Source of the DNA: Achromobacter sp. RTa
GTDB taxonomy: Bacteria; Pseudomonadota; Gammaproteobacteria; Burkholderiales; Burkholderiaceae_B
DNA: 64,000 nucleotides
Reading direction: 5' to 3'
NCBI RefSeq assembly: GCF_000757485.1
Contig: NZ_JPYO01000007.1
Span: 1-64,000, forward strand
Under the pieces are notes generated by a model that was given only the letters and a program-made list of their open reading frames with translations, had not been told where the DNA came from and did not search any database. Below are positions 31,731-40,878 of the stretch, piece by piece (positions within the stretch are counted from its first letter, which is position 1; each line of letters opens with the position of its first letter). The translations under genes and the position numbers were made by a program.

Positions 31731-31760
31731 CGTTAACCCCGCCCTGGCGCGGGGTTAACG
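31731..31760. repeat. Perfect 12-bp hairpin between xseA and sodB
   Basis: CGTTAACCCCGC at 31731-31742 pairs perfectly with its complement at 31749-31760 across a 6-nt loop. It lies 45 bp after the xseA stop and about 70 bp before sodB. There is no T-tract in either direction, so it is either a weak terminator/RNA stabiliser or a protein site. Confidence 0.55.
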
Positions 31761-31804
31761 GACGCTTGCGCCGCGCCTCAAGCGCGCCGGCCGCGAAACG
31801 CGGC

Positions 31805-33172
31805 TCAGGCGGCGTCGCGCGTGTTGCGCGTATGCGTGACCTCGACGCGGGCGCCGCCTTGCGCAAAGCTGAGATCCAGCGCCTGCCCCGCCGCCAACGC
31901 CGCCGCGTCGCGCACGATGCGGCCTTCCGCATCGCGGGCGATGGAATAGCCGCGGGCCAGCGTATTGCCGGGATCCAGCGCGCGCAGTTGCGCCGTTGCG
32001 GCCGCCAGCCTGTCGCGACGCTGCGCCAGCATCCGCGCATGCGCCTGGCCCAGCTGGCGCAGCGCGCCGTTCAGGCGGTCGGCGGCGCGGCCGGTGTCGG
32101 GCACGCGGTGCGCCAGCCGCTGCGTCAGCAGGTTGACCCGCGCCGAGCGGCGGGCCTGCGGCCCCGCCCAGGCGGACGCCAGGCGGAAGCGCAGGCTGTT
32201 GAGACGTTCGCGCTGGTGCTCCAGCCGCTGCGCCGGAGACACGAGCTGCGCGGCGGCGCGGTCCAGCCTCTGGGCCGCGCGTTCGAGCCTGCGCTGCTGC
32301 CCCCGCGCCATCGCCTGGCCCGCATGCATGACGCGGCCCAGCAGTTCGGAACGCGGCACGCAAGCCAGTTCGGCGGCCGCCGTCGGCGTGGGCGCGCGCA
32401 CGTCGGCCACGAAGTCGGCGATCGTGAAATCCGTTTCGTGCCCCACGCCGCTGATGACCGGAATCTCGCTGGCCGCGACCAGGCGCGCCAGGCCCTCGTC
32501 GTTGAAGCTCCACAGATCCTCGATGCTGCCCCCGCCCCGCACCAGCAGCAAGGTGTCCACTTCGGCGCGTTCATTGGCCAGCCGCAACTGGGCCGCCAGG
32601 CGCCCGGCCGCATCCGCCCCCTGGACGGGAGCCGGATAGATGATCACGGGCACTTGCGGGGCGCGCCGGGCCAGGGCCGAAAGCACATCCCGCAACGCCG
32701 CGGCATGCAGGGAGGTGATGACGCCGATCGCTCGGGGCAGGCGCACGGGTTCGCGCTTGCGGGCAGGATCGAACAGGCCCTCGGAGGCCAGCTGCTCCTT
32801 CAGCCGCAGGAACGCTTCATAAAGATTGCCGACCCCGGCGCGGCGCATGGCGTCGGCCTGCAACTGGTAGTCGCCGCGGGGCTCGTACAGGGATACCCGC
32901 GCCCGGATCTCGACCTGGTCGCCCGCCCTGGGCATGAACCCCACCGCGCTGGCGCGGCTCCGGAACATGACGGCGCGCACGGAAGCCCGGCTGTCCTTGA
33001 GCGTGAAATACCAATGCCCGGAAGCCGCGGCCGTGAAGTTGGAAATCTCTCCGCGCACCCATAGCGCCGGAATGCTGCGCTCCAACAACTGCCCTACTGC
33101 TTGGTTCAACTGGGCAACCGTCAGGATATCCCGCGCAAATGCGTTGTTTGTGACTGCAAATTCAATTGTCAT
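31805..33172 (-). CDS. xseA: Exodeoxyribonuclease VII large subunit
   Basis: XseA (455 residues) degrades single-stranded DNA together with XseB. An N-terminal OB fold (LWVRGEISNFTAAASGHWYFTLKD, about residues 38-62) is followed by the catalytic region RAIGVITSLHAAALRDV, VDTLLLVRGGGSIEDLW and ISGVGHETDFTIADFVAD. A long coiled-coil region and a short C-terminal segment complete it. The small-subunit gene xseB is not in the window. Confidence 0.95.
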   Translation of the reverse strand: MTIEFAVTNNAFARDILTVAQLNQAVGQLLERSIPALWVRGEISNFTAAASGHWYFTLKDSRASVRAVMFRSRASAVGFMPRAGDQVEIRARVSLYEPRGDYQLQADAMRRAGVGNLYEAFLRLKEQLASEGLFDPARKREPVRLPRAIGVITSLHAAALRDVLSALARRAPQVPVIIYPAPVQGADAAGRLAAQLRLANERAEVDTLLLVRGGGSIEDLWSFNDEGLARLVAASEIPVISGVGHETDFTIADFVADVRAPTPTAAAELACVPRSELLGRVMHAGQAMARGQQRRLERAAQRLDRAAAQLVSPAQRLEHQRERLNSLRFRLASAWAGPQARRSARVNLLTQRLAHRVPDTGRAADRLNGALRQLGQAHARMLAQRRDRLAAATAQLRALDPGNTLARGYSIARDAEGRIVRDAAALAAGQALDLSFAQGGARVEVTHTRNTRDAA

Positions 33173-33525
33173 GAGGCTTTCCGATGCATAACCTGTCCAC
33201 AGGGCACGCGTAGCGGGCCGCCATCATACCGCGTCCCCGCTTGTTTGCCCCAATCGGCCCGATAGCCAGCAAATTCGAATCAAACCATTGATTTATATGG
33301 ATTTTTTATGAAAATCGGGCTGATCGAAATTGAAGCAAACAAGTGCAAGCCCTGTGCCCACAAGCATTCCGGCCAAGTTTTACACAGAATTATCCACAAG
33401 ATCTGTGGATAGCTTTGGGGTCGTTCCGACTTGCCACGCCCCGGCCGCCCCGTTACAGTTTCGGCTTGATCAGTTGCCCTGCGCCCGCCCCCTGCGCGCA
33501 TGGCGCTCCCCGGGAGTTGAACGCT
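33173..33525. other. Divergent intergenic region xseA / exbB with DnaA-box pair
   Basis: These 353 bp carry no plausible gene. They include an AT-rich part around 33270-33310, several TGTCCACA-like words (33190-33200) and an inverted pair of DnaA boxes at 33390-33412. Promoters for both flanking genes must lie here, but I could not fix them. Confidence 0.45.
33390..33412. promoter_or_regulatory. Inverted pair of DnaA boxes
   Basis: TTATCCACA (33390-33398) is an exact consensus DnaA box. Facing it, TGTGGATAG (33404-33412) is the reverse complement of CTATCCACA, one base from consensus. The arms TATCCACA/TGTGGATA are perfect and 5 bp apart. No dnaA, dnaN or gyrB genes are nearby, so this is not a standard origin. 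Confidence 0.5.
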
Positions 33526-34152
33526 TTGCTTTCCATCTTGCGCGAGGCCGGCTGGCCTATCTGGCCCCTGCTGGCGACATCTGTCCTGGGCTTGGCGCTG
33601 ATCTTCGAGCGCTTCCTCTCGCTGCGGCGCGGGCTGGTCATGCCGCGCGGCCTGAACGAACAGGTCGCGGAAATGCTGCGCAACCGCCAGGACACCCCCG
33701 AATCGATCAACCGCCTAGAACGCAATTCGCCGCTGGGCCGTGTGCTGGCCGAGGTGATGCGGCATCGCCACCTGCCGCGCGAAGAGCTGCGCAACGTGGT
33801 CGAGGACGCCGGCCGCGCCGTCGCCCATGACCTCAGCCGCTACATATCCGCCATCGGCACCATCGCCGTCATCGCGCCCTTGATGGGCCTGTTCGGCACG
33901 GTGGTCGGCATGATCGAGATCTTCGGCTCCTACACTCCCGGCGGCGGCGACCCGGCGCAGCTGGCGCGCGGCATCTCGATCGCGCTCTACAACACCGGTT
34001 TCGGCATCCTCATCGCCATTCCCGCCATGATCGCCCACCGCTACCTGCGCGGCCGCGTGGACGGCTACCTCAGCGCCATGGAACAGGCCGCGTCGCGCCT
34101 GGTCCGCGCCGTATCGTCCCACTCCGTCCATTCCCGCGAGGGCCGTTCATGA
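33526..34152 (+). CDS. exbB: ExbB/TolQ-family proton-channel protein
   Basis: The 208-residue membrane protein begins, in my reading, at TTG 33526 (LLSILREAGWPIWPLL), with GGGAG 9 nt upstream; the upstream ATG at 33343 would add about 60 non-family residues. Three membrane helices are visible: near residues 10-30, and the conserved pair GTIAVIAPLMGLFGTVVGMI and ISIALYNTGFGILIAIPAMI. With ExbD it forms a proton-driven motor for TonB-like or other envelope work. No tonB is nearby. exbD overlaps its stop by 4 bp, followed by lpxK. Confidence 0.88.
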   Translation: MLSILREAGWPIWPLLATSVLGLALIFERFLSLRRGLVMPRGLNEQVAEMLRNRQDTPESINRLERNSPLGRVLAEVMRHRHLPREELRNVVEDAGRAVAHDLSRYISAIGTIAVIAPLMGLFGTVVGMIEIFGSYTPGGGDPAQLARGISIALYNTGFGILIAIPAMIAHRYLRGRVDGYLSAMEQAASRLVRAVSSHSVHSREGRS

Positions 34153-34562
34153 ATTTCCGCGGATCCCGGGGCGACCGCGATGAGCTGGACATCAACCTGA
34201 TCCCGCTCATCGACGTCCTGCTGGTCATCCTGATTTTCCTCGCCGCGACCACCTCGTTCGCGCGCTTCACCCAGCTTAAGGTCACCCTGCCCCAGGCCTC
34301 GATGGAACAAGACACGCCGCCGGCCCTGGAAGTGGCCATCAGCCAGGACGGGCGCTACGCGCTCAACGGCACGCTCATCGACGTCTCCACCGCGCCCGAG
34401 ATCGCCGACGCCCTGCGCCAGGCCGCTGCGGGCAAGACGGAACCGCTCGTCGTCATCAACGCCGACGCCCAGGCCACCCACCAATCCGTGATCAACGTCA
34501 TGGAAGCCGCACGGCTGGCCGGCATCGGCCGCGTCAACTTCGCCGCGCAGACAGCCCGGTGA
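34149..34562 (+). CDS. exbD: ExbD/TolR-family protein
   Basis: The 137-residue protein has a short cytoplasmic start, one membrane helix with the essential Asp at position 22 ([20 protein letters not shown]) and a periplasmic domain. It partners ExbB. It overlaps exbB (ATGA) and lpxK (GTGA) by 4 bp each, so the three are translationally coupled. Confidence 0.93.
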   Translation: MNFRGSRGDRDELDINLIPLIDVLLVILIFLAATTSFARFTQLKVTLPQASMEQDTPPALEVAISQDGRYALNGTLIDVSTAPEIADALRQAAAGKTEPLVVINADAQATHQSVINVMEAARLAGIGRVNFAAQTAR

Positions 34563-35605
34563 CCGCGAAGCGCGCTTCGACGCTGCTGGCGCGCCAATGG
34601 CAGCACGGCGGCTGGCTGTCCACCCTGCTTTGCCCCTTGTCCGCGCTGACCGCCTGGGCGGTGGCGCGCAAGCGCGCACGCTATCTGGACGGCTCGCGCC
34701 CGGCCTATCGGGCTCCCGTGCCCGTGGTGGTGATCGGCAACGTCTATGTTGGCGGCACCGGCAAGACGCCGATGGTCATCGCCACAGTGGAAAGCCTGCG
34801 CGCCCGCGGCTATACGCCGGGGGTGGTCAGCCGCGGCTACGGCGTCAAGGTCGGCCCGCACGCCCGCGTCGGGACCGGCGCGCTGGAGGCGGCCCACTAC
34901 GGCGACGAGCCGGCGCTGATCGCGCGCGCAACCGGCGCTCCGGTATCGGTCCACCCCAGGCGCGCCCTGGCCGCCCAGGCCCTGCTGCAGGCGCACCCCG
35001 AGGTGGACGTGATCGTCTCCGACGACGGCCTGCAGCACCTGGCGCTGGCGCGGGATATCGAGATCGTGGTGCAGGATGAACGCGGCGTGGGCAACGGCCG
35101 CCTGCTGCCGGCCGGCCCCCTGCGCGAGCCGGCCAGCCGGCTGCGCGAAGTGGACGCCGTGGTGACGAATATCGGCGCGCCCGACGGCCGGCCGCAGGAC
35201 GCCGCCGCGGGCCGTCCGCGCCAGGTGCGCATGTGGCTGGAACCCGGAGACGCCCGGCAGATCGAAGGCGGGGGCAGGCGTCCGCTGGCGGCCTTCGCCG
35301 GGCAGCCGCGCATCGCGGCGGCGGCCGGCATCGGCAATCCTGAGCGGTTCTTCGCCACGCTGCGGGCAGCCGGCATCGCGCCGGAAACCACGCTGGCCCT
35401 GCCGGACCATCACGACTACGCCGAATCGCCCTTCCGGGCGCTGAAGGCCGACGCCATACTGGTCACCTCCAAGGACGCCATCAAGTGCCCCGCCCTGGGC
35501 GACGTCCGCCTGTGGGAGGTGCCAGTGCGCGCCGGCTTCTCCGACCCGGAACTGTTCGATTGGCTGGCGCAGGCGCTGCGCCAGCCCGCCGCGAGCGGAA
35601 ACTAG
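34559..35605 (+). CDS. lpxK: Tetraacyldisaccharide 4'-kinase LpxK
   Basis: LpxK (348 residues) phosphorylates the lipid A disaccharide precursor at the inner membrane. The Walker A motif is [12 protein letters not shown], and [20 protein letters not shown] and [13 protein letters not shown] are family signatures. It starts with GTG overlapping the exbD stop (GTGA). Unusually, the expected downstream trm112-kdsB genes are pushed 2.4 kb away by a leftward igaA-like gene whose stop codon shares the tetranucleotide CTAG with the lpxK stop. Confidence 0.94.
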   Translation: MTAKRASTLLARQWQHGGWLSTLLCPLSALTAWAVARKRARYLDGSRPAYRAPVPVVVIGNVYVGGTGKTPMVIATVESLRARGYTPGVVSRGYGVKVGPHARVGTGALEAAHYGDEPALIARATGAPVSVHPRRALAAQALLQAHPEVDVIVSDDGLQHLALARDIEIVVQDERGVGNGRLLPAGPLREPASRLREVDAVVTNIGAPDGRPQDAAAGRPRQVRMWLEPGDARQIEGGGRRPLAAFAGQPRIAAAAGIGNPERFFATLRAAGIAPETTLALPDHHDYAESPFRALKADAILVTSKDAIKCPALGDVRLWEVPVRAGFSDPELFDWLAQALRQPAASGN

Positions 35606-37830
35606 AAAAACGCTGGCTTGGCCGCGGCGCGGCGCGCGTCGTACTCCCGCAGTCCGCGCTTGCGGGCGGAGGCCTGGCGCCAGCGGACGACGGCCAGCGG
35701 CAGGTGCGCCAGCACCAGCAGGCCCGCCAGCAGCAGCCAGGCCATGCGCGCCAGCGACGGAAGGGGTTCGTCCAGGCTGCGCTCCGCGTCCACGACGACC
35801 TCCGGCGCGCCGGAGGCATCGCTGCCCGTGCCCGCGGCCAGGCCGCCGACCTTGAACGGCATCACTCCCTCGGGCGACAGGTACTTCAGCCGTTGATTCC
35901 ACGCTGCCAATTGGCCTTCGGCCCCTACGCCCGGCACGCTGGGCAGCGCCGTACGCGGGCCGGGCAGCACCTGCAGCACCACGCCGCCGCGCTGCGTGTC
36001 CATCGTGCTGCGGGAAGCGCGCTCCACGGCGGCCTCCAGCACCCCGCTCATGCTGGACCGGGCCAGCCTGCGCATGTCTTCGACATAGCGCGAGAACATC
36101 ACGCCCTCGTCGTTGCGACCCTTGGCCTTGAACGCGCCGCCCTCCGCCAGCTTGTAGAGCTCCAGCCAACTGCCGGGCTGCTCCTGCGCCAGCAGGATAT
36201 TGGAGGCGAATTCCCGCTTCAACCGGTCGCACCGGGAAATCGATTCCCCCGAAGCCTGTCCGCAGGCTTCCTCGATGGTGGCAACCGTCTCGCTCAGGCC
36301 GACCACACTACTGGCCGAAACGCCGCGCGCGTTGTAGGCCGCCATGGGATCGGCGCGCATGCGGCTGTAGACCTGGCTGGCCACCAGCACGTCCAGCATC
36401 GGATTGGACCGGGTCTTCAGGAAATCGCCCGAATACAGCTGCCGGACCGCTTCGTTCACTTCCAGGCGGGCGGGCTGGGGCGCCTCGCCGCCCCAGCGCA
36501 GGCGGCTGCAATCGAAAGCCGTCCGGCCGGCATCGTCGTCGCGCCGCAGTTCGCAGCGCGCGCGGCCCTCCAGCGAAACCGGAACGCCGAAGCCCGGCGG
36601 ATCCTGGGCCAGTTCGGCGGCCGAGGCGTAGACGCGCGGCTGCGCGCCCCGCAGCCAGGCGCCTGCCAGCGCCGCATCGCCCTCGAGATTGTCCGCGGAT
36701 GCGCAAAGCGCCCACCCGGCCAGCGCCCCGACCAGCGCCAGCGTGGCGTGGCGCCCCCAGAACACGCGCGGGTACAGGCGCTGCTCTTCGTCCACCGAAT
36801 GGCTCGCGCCCAGGCGGACGACCGAATAATCCTCCACGCGCACGTCCACATCGACGCGCCCGTCCTCCGGCAGCTCCAGCGTGGAGCGCCAATGGTCCGG
36901 CAGCTTGACGGGCAGCTTGTCGCCCAGGAACAGCTGGGTGGACACGGCCTGCGCATTGTCCGGATTGGTCAGCACGATGGCGTGGAGCTCGCCCCTGGCG
37001 CGGTTCACTTTCCAGGGCGCGCGCGATCCGCGCCTGCCCCAGGTCAGCCACAGCGCCAACGCGGCCAGCGCGGCGGCCCCGCCGGCGAATGCCGCGCCGC
37101 CGCCCACCCCCGCCGCGGCCAGGCCCGTGAAGGCCAGCGCCCACAGCACCGAGATCCAGAACCCGATGCCCGGATGCTGGCGGGCCGCGACCTCCGCGGG
37201 CGTTTCATCGCGCTGGCCCAGGATCTCGACGCGCATCGCCTCGGCCAGCTCGCGCTCGCTCTGCTCCCGCTGCCCGGCATCCGATGCGTCGGACGCCTGC
37301 GTCTGCGGATCGACCACATTCTGCATGGCCCCGGCCTTGCCGGCGGTCCATTGCTGGTCCTTCCGGTGGCGGCGCTGCTCGCGCTCGCGCCCGCCGGCCA
37401 GGTCGAACTCTCCGTTCAGGGCGACGACGATGGCGTACTTCTCCGTCATCGCCACTTCCGCCACGTTGTCTGCGCGCAGAAAGCCGCGGGCATCGTAGGG
37501 CAGCACCACGTCCACCCCGCCCAGCGTGTCGTGCATGGTCGAGCCGCCCTGGTTCGACGAAATGCCGTGGCGCACGAATGCGCCGCGCAGCGGGAAAATT
37601 CCGTCGTTCACCAGCTTCCCCGCCTTCTTGAGGCCTGCCGGATGGATCAGGAAGGGCTGCAGCATCTCGCGTTCCGCCGCGCTCATTCGCCGCAAGGGCC
37701 GGCCTTCCCGCTTCAGGTCCCGCAGCGCGCCCTTGTTGTCGCTGCGCCGGACCATGTAGGTGACCCCGCTGACCACCGTCCAGACCAACACGATGATCAT
37801 CAGGCCCAGCTTGAGGGTGTTGGCATCCAT
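35602..37830 (-). CDS. IgaA/UmoB/YrfF-family membrane protein
   Basis: The 742-residue protein has the topology of IgaA: TM1 near residues 8-26, a cytoplasmic domain, two close helices near residues 215-260, a second cytoplasmic domain, TM4 near 355, a periplasmic domain of about 310 residues and TM5 near 700. Segments align by eye with E. coli Iga[10 protein letters not shown] with VDVDVRVE (PAHWQ, TDIDIYL in E. coli), [15 protein letters not shown] (KGAQTIEATSVKQLA) and AFDCSRLRW (PFDCSQIIW). In enterobacteria IgaA restrains the Rcs envelope-stress phosphorelay; no Rcs genes are seen here. The ATG at 37830 follows AGAGGAAAAAC. It sits against the strand of its neighbours. Confidence 0.82.
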   Translation of the reverse strand: MDANTLKLGLMIIVLVWTVVSGVTYMVRRSDNKGALRDLKREGRPLRRMSAAEREMLQPFLIHPAGLKKAGKLVNDGIFPLRGAFVRHGISSNQGGSTMHDTLGGVDVVLPYDARGFLRADNVAEVAMTEKYAIVVALNGEFDLAGGREREQRRHRKDQQWTAGKAGAMQNVVDPQTQASDASDAGQREQSERELAEAMRVEILGQRDETPAEVAARQHPGIGFWISVLWALAFTGLAAAGVGGGAAFAGGAAALAALALWLTWGRRGSRAPWKVNRARGELHAIVLTNPDNAQAVSTQLFLGDKLPVKLPDHWRSTLELPEDGRVDVDVRVEDYSVVRLGASHSVDEEQRLYPRVFWGRHATLALVGALAGWALCASADNLEGDAALAGAWLRGAQPRVYASAAELAQDPPGFGVPVSLEGRARCELRRDDDAGRTAFDCSRLRWGGEAPQPARLEVNEAVRQLYSGDFLKTRSNPMLDVLVASQVYSRMRADPMAAYNARGVSASSVVGLSETVATIEEACGQASGESISRCDRLKREFASNILLAQEQPGSWLELYKLAEGGAFKAKGRNDEGVMFSRYVEDMRRLARSSMSGVLEAAVERASRSTMDTQRGGVVLQVLPGPRTALPSVPGVGAEGQLAAWNQRLKYLSPEGVMPFKVGGLAAGTGSDASGAPEVVVDAERSLDEPLPSLARMAWLLLAGLLVLAHLPLAVVRWRQASARKRGLREYDARRAAAKPAFF

Positions 37831-38019
37831 GTTTTTCCTCTGCTTGGAATCGCGGCGGATGATAGCGACCATCCGTCCCGCAATTCGCAACACACAATTC
37901 AAAACATGACATTAATTAACAAATGAACAAAAATCACGGCCGTCCCCGACTGCGCGGCCCTCCCGCACGCGCCTCCAGGGTCGGTCCGGCACGGGGCAAA
38001 CTGCTTTAGAATTCCGCTC

Positions 38020-38205
38020 ATGGAATCCCGCCTTCTCGACATCCTCGTCTGCCCTCTTTGCAAGGGCCGCCTCGAACACGACCGGCAGCAGGCCGAACTG
38101 GTTTGCCGCGCCGATCGCCTGGCCTTCCCCGTGCGCGACGGCATCCCCGTCATGCTGGAGTCGGAAGCCCGCGCGCTCGACGACGCCGCCCCCGCCTCCC
38201 ACTGA
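38020..38205 (+). CDS. Trm112/YcaR-family protein
   Basis: This 61-residue protein matches the Trm112 family: [17 protein letters not shown] with a CxxC pair, LVCRAD, and the ending [18 protein letters not shown]. In bacteria it almost always precedes kdsB, as here (11-bp gap). Its role is unproven; relatives activate methyltransferases. Confidence 0.92.
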   Translation: MESRLLDILVCPLCKGRLEHDRQQAELVCRADRLAFPVRDGIPVMLESEARALDDAAPASH

Positions 38206-38216
38206 ACCGCCGCCGC

Positions 38217-38981
38217 ATGAGTTTCATCGCCCTGATTCCGGCGCGCACGGCCTCGACCCGGCTGCCCGACAAGCCGCTGGCCGACATCGCCGGCAAGCCC
38301 ATGGTGGTGCGCACGGCCGAGCGCGCCGCGCAGTCCGGCGCCGAGCGCGTCTACGTCGCCACCGACGACGTGCGCGTCCAGCAGGCCGCGCAGGCCCATG
38401 GCCTGGAGGCCTTGATGACCCGCGGCGACCATCCCACCGGCACCGACCGGCTCGCCGAAGCCGTGGACCAGCTCGGCCTGCCCGATGACGCCATCGTGGT
38501 GAACGTCCAGGGTGACGAACCGCTGATCGAGCCCGGCCTCATCGACGCCGTCGCCGCCAAGCTCCAGGCCTGCCCGGAAGCCGACATCGCCACCTGCGCC
38601 TGCCCTCTGGCCGACGCCGAAGCGCTGTTCAACCCCAACGTGGTGAAACTGGTCTGCGCCGCGGACGACCGCGCCCTGTATTTCTCGCGCGCTCCCATCC
38701 CGTGGGCCCGCGACGCCCTTGCCGCCGGCGAGCGCGTGCTGGCCGACGGCCTGCCCGCCTGGCACCACATCGGCCTTTACGCCTATCGCGTGTCGTTCCT
38801 GCGCCGCTACCCCGCCTTGCCCCAGGGCGCGCTGGAGCGTTTCGAGTCTTTGGAACAGCTCCGGGCCATGGAGCATGGGCATGTCATCGTCGTCCATCTG
38901 GCCTCCCACCCTCCTGCCGCGGGCGTAGATACCCCCGCGGACCTGGAACGCGTCCGGCAGGTCTACGCCAGACAGACATAA
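38217..38981 (+). CDS. kdsB: 3-deoxy-manno-octulosonate cytidylyltransferase
   Basis: KdsB (254 residues) makes CMP-Kdo for lipopolysaccharide inner core. The nucleotide-binding start is [43 protein letters not shown] and [12 protein letters not shown] are further signatures, and [12 protein letters not shown] is the usual C-terminus. The ATG at 38217 gives the family N-terminus. It lies between trm112 and adk. Confidence 0.96.
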   Translation: MSFIALIPARTASTRLPDKPLADIAGKPMVVRTAERAAQSGAERVYVATDDVRVQQAAQAHGLEALMTRGDHPTGTDRLAEAVDQLGLPDDAIVVNVQGDEPLIEPGLIDAVAAKLQACPEADIATCACPLADAEALFNPNVVKLVCAADDRALYFSRAPIPWARDALAAGERVLADGLPAWHHIGLYAYRVSFLRRYPALPQGALERFESLEQLRAMEHGHVIVVHLASHPPAAGVDTPADLERVRQVYARQT

Positions 38982-39054
38982 GGGTTATTTCCTATAGCGT
39001 GGCGCCGCATCGGCTGCTGCATTGCGGCATAATTCCCCGGATCACAAAAAATAA

Positions 39055-39729
<675 letters not shown>

Positions 39730-39749
39730 CCGGCGCCTTGGCTTAAATG

Positions 39750-39806
39750 AAGGCCTTCGGCGCCGGCCGGACGCAACGCGTTCCGGTCCCGGCCCGAAGG
39801 CTTTGT
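39750..39806 (+). terminator. Probable adk terminator
   Basis: GCCTTCGG (39753-39760) pairs with CCGAAGGC (39794-39801) around a GC-rich, partly paired inner region, followed by TTTGTCAT. The stem is long but the T-tract is short. Confidence 0.55.
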
Positions 39807-39863
39807 CATATTCGGCGCCTGCCGCGCCGTTTTCATCCCTTGAATTTATCTGGTGGCAGAGAC

Positions 39864-40622
39864 ATGGAAATCGCGAACAAGGTATTCATCGTTACGGGTG
39901 GCGCGTCCGGACTGGGCGCTGGCACCGTGCGCATGCTGGTGCAGAACGGCGCCAAGGTCGTCATCGCCGACGTCCAGGACGAGCCGGGCGAAGCCTTGGC
40001 CAAGGAACTGGGCCAGCGCTACGTGCATTGCGACGTGACGCAAGAAACCGACGGCAAGAACGCCGTCGCCGCGGCCAAGGAACTGGGCGCCCTCTTCGGC
40101 CTGGTGAACTGCGCCGGCGTGGCTCCCGCCGCCAAGATCGTCGGCAAGAACGGCGCCCATCCGCTGGACCTGTTCCAGAAGGTCGTGTCGATCAACCTGA
40201 TCGGCAGCTTCAACATGATGCGCCTGGCCGCCGAGGCCATGAGCGCCAACGCGCCGGAATCCACCGGCGAGCGCGGCGTGATGATCAACACCGCCTCCGT
40301 CGCCGCCTTCGACGGCCAGATCGGCCAGGCGGCCTACGCCGCCTCCAAGGCGGGCGTGGCCGGCATGACCCTGCCGATCGCCCGCGACCTGGCCAAGACC
40401 GGCATCCGCTGCATGACCATCGCCCCGGGCATCTTCGGCACCCCCATGATTTTCGGCATGCCGCAGGAAGTGCAGGACTCCCTGGCCGCCAGCATCCCCT
40501 TCCCCGCCCGCCTCGGCCGTCCGGAAGACTACGCCAAGCTGGTCCACAGCATCATCACGAACGATATGCTGAATGGTGAAACCATCCGTCTCGATGGCGC
40601 GATCCGCATGCCTCCGAAGTGA
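39864..40622 (+). CDS. Short-chain dehydrogenase (3-hydroxyacyl-CoA dehydrogenase type 2-like)
   Basis: The 252-residue SDR has the NAD-binding TGGASGLG motif, an Asp after the second strand (VVIADVQD) indicating NAD preference, NCAG, and the catalytic Ser and YxxxK (TASVAAFDGQIGQAAYAASK). APGIFGTPM and the ending GETIRLDGAIRMPPK resemble bacterial relatives of human HSD17B10, which act on 3-hydroxy-2-methylacyl-CoA in isoleucine or fatty-acid breakdown. Substrate assignment is by resemblance only. Confidence 0.88.
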   Translation: MEIANKVFIVTGGASGLGAGTVRMLVQNGAKVVIADVQDEPGEALAKELGQRYVHCDVTQETDGKNAVAAAKELGALFGLVNCAGVAPAAKIVGKNGAHPLDLFQKVVSINLIGSFNMMRLAAEAMSANAPESTGERGVMINTASVAAFDGQIGQAAYAASKAGVAGMTLPIARDLAKTGIRCMTIAPGIFGTPMIFGMPQEVQDSLAASIPFPARLGRPEDYAKLVHSIITNDMLNGETIRLDGAIRMPPK

Positions 40623-40624
40623 TT

Positions 40625-40699
40625 GGGCCCCCACGCCGCGCACACTTCGTGTGCTTGCTGCCCCCCGAGGGGGCTGGCCCGCCTTGGGGCGGCCCGGCG
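40625..40699 (+). repeat. Dispersed GC-rich palindromic repeat, copy 1
   Basis: The element contains three successive hairpins: GCACAC/GTGTGC at 40640-40654, CCCCC/GGGGG near 40661-40673, and CCGCC/GGCGG near 40680-40692. Parts of it recur in opposite orientation at 44227-44300 and 44311-44360. It sits directly after the SDR stop, so it may also end or stabilise that transcript. Confidence 0.7.
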
Positions 40700-40878
40700 G
40701 CGGCGGCGCGGCTATTTTTGCGTAGATCGTCAAGACAGCTATCGGTGCCCGCGTCTATTCTTGCAGCCTCGACGCGGGCCGTTCTAGGTATCGGACATTC
40801 TTGCGGGCGCGGCGCCTTTCGGGCGAATATCCTGCATTGCGGGGCCAGTCGGCCCCTTTTTCATTACATAGCCTTCCC

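Noticed and set aside
33173-33525. Chromosome origin (oriC)
   Set aside because: Only two clear DnaA boxes and no dnaA, dnaN, gyrB, rpmH or parAB genes nearby.
34355-36232. A 625-codon minus-strand frame across exbD/lpxK
   Set aside because: It lies antisense to clear exbD and lpxK and has no domain of its own.
35485-37926. An 813-codon open frame antisense to the IgaA-family gene
   Set aside because: The sense frame has a ribosome site, membrane helices and family motifs; the antisense one is low-complexity.
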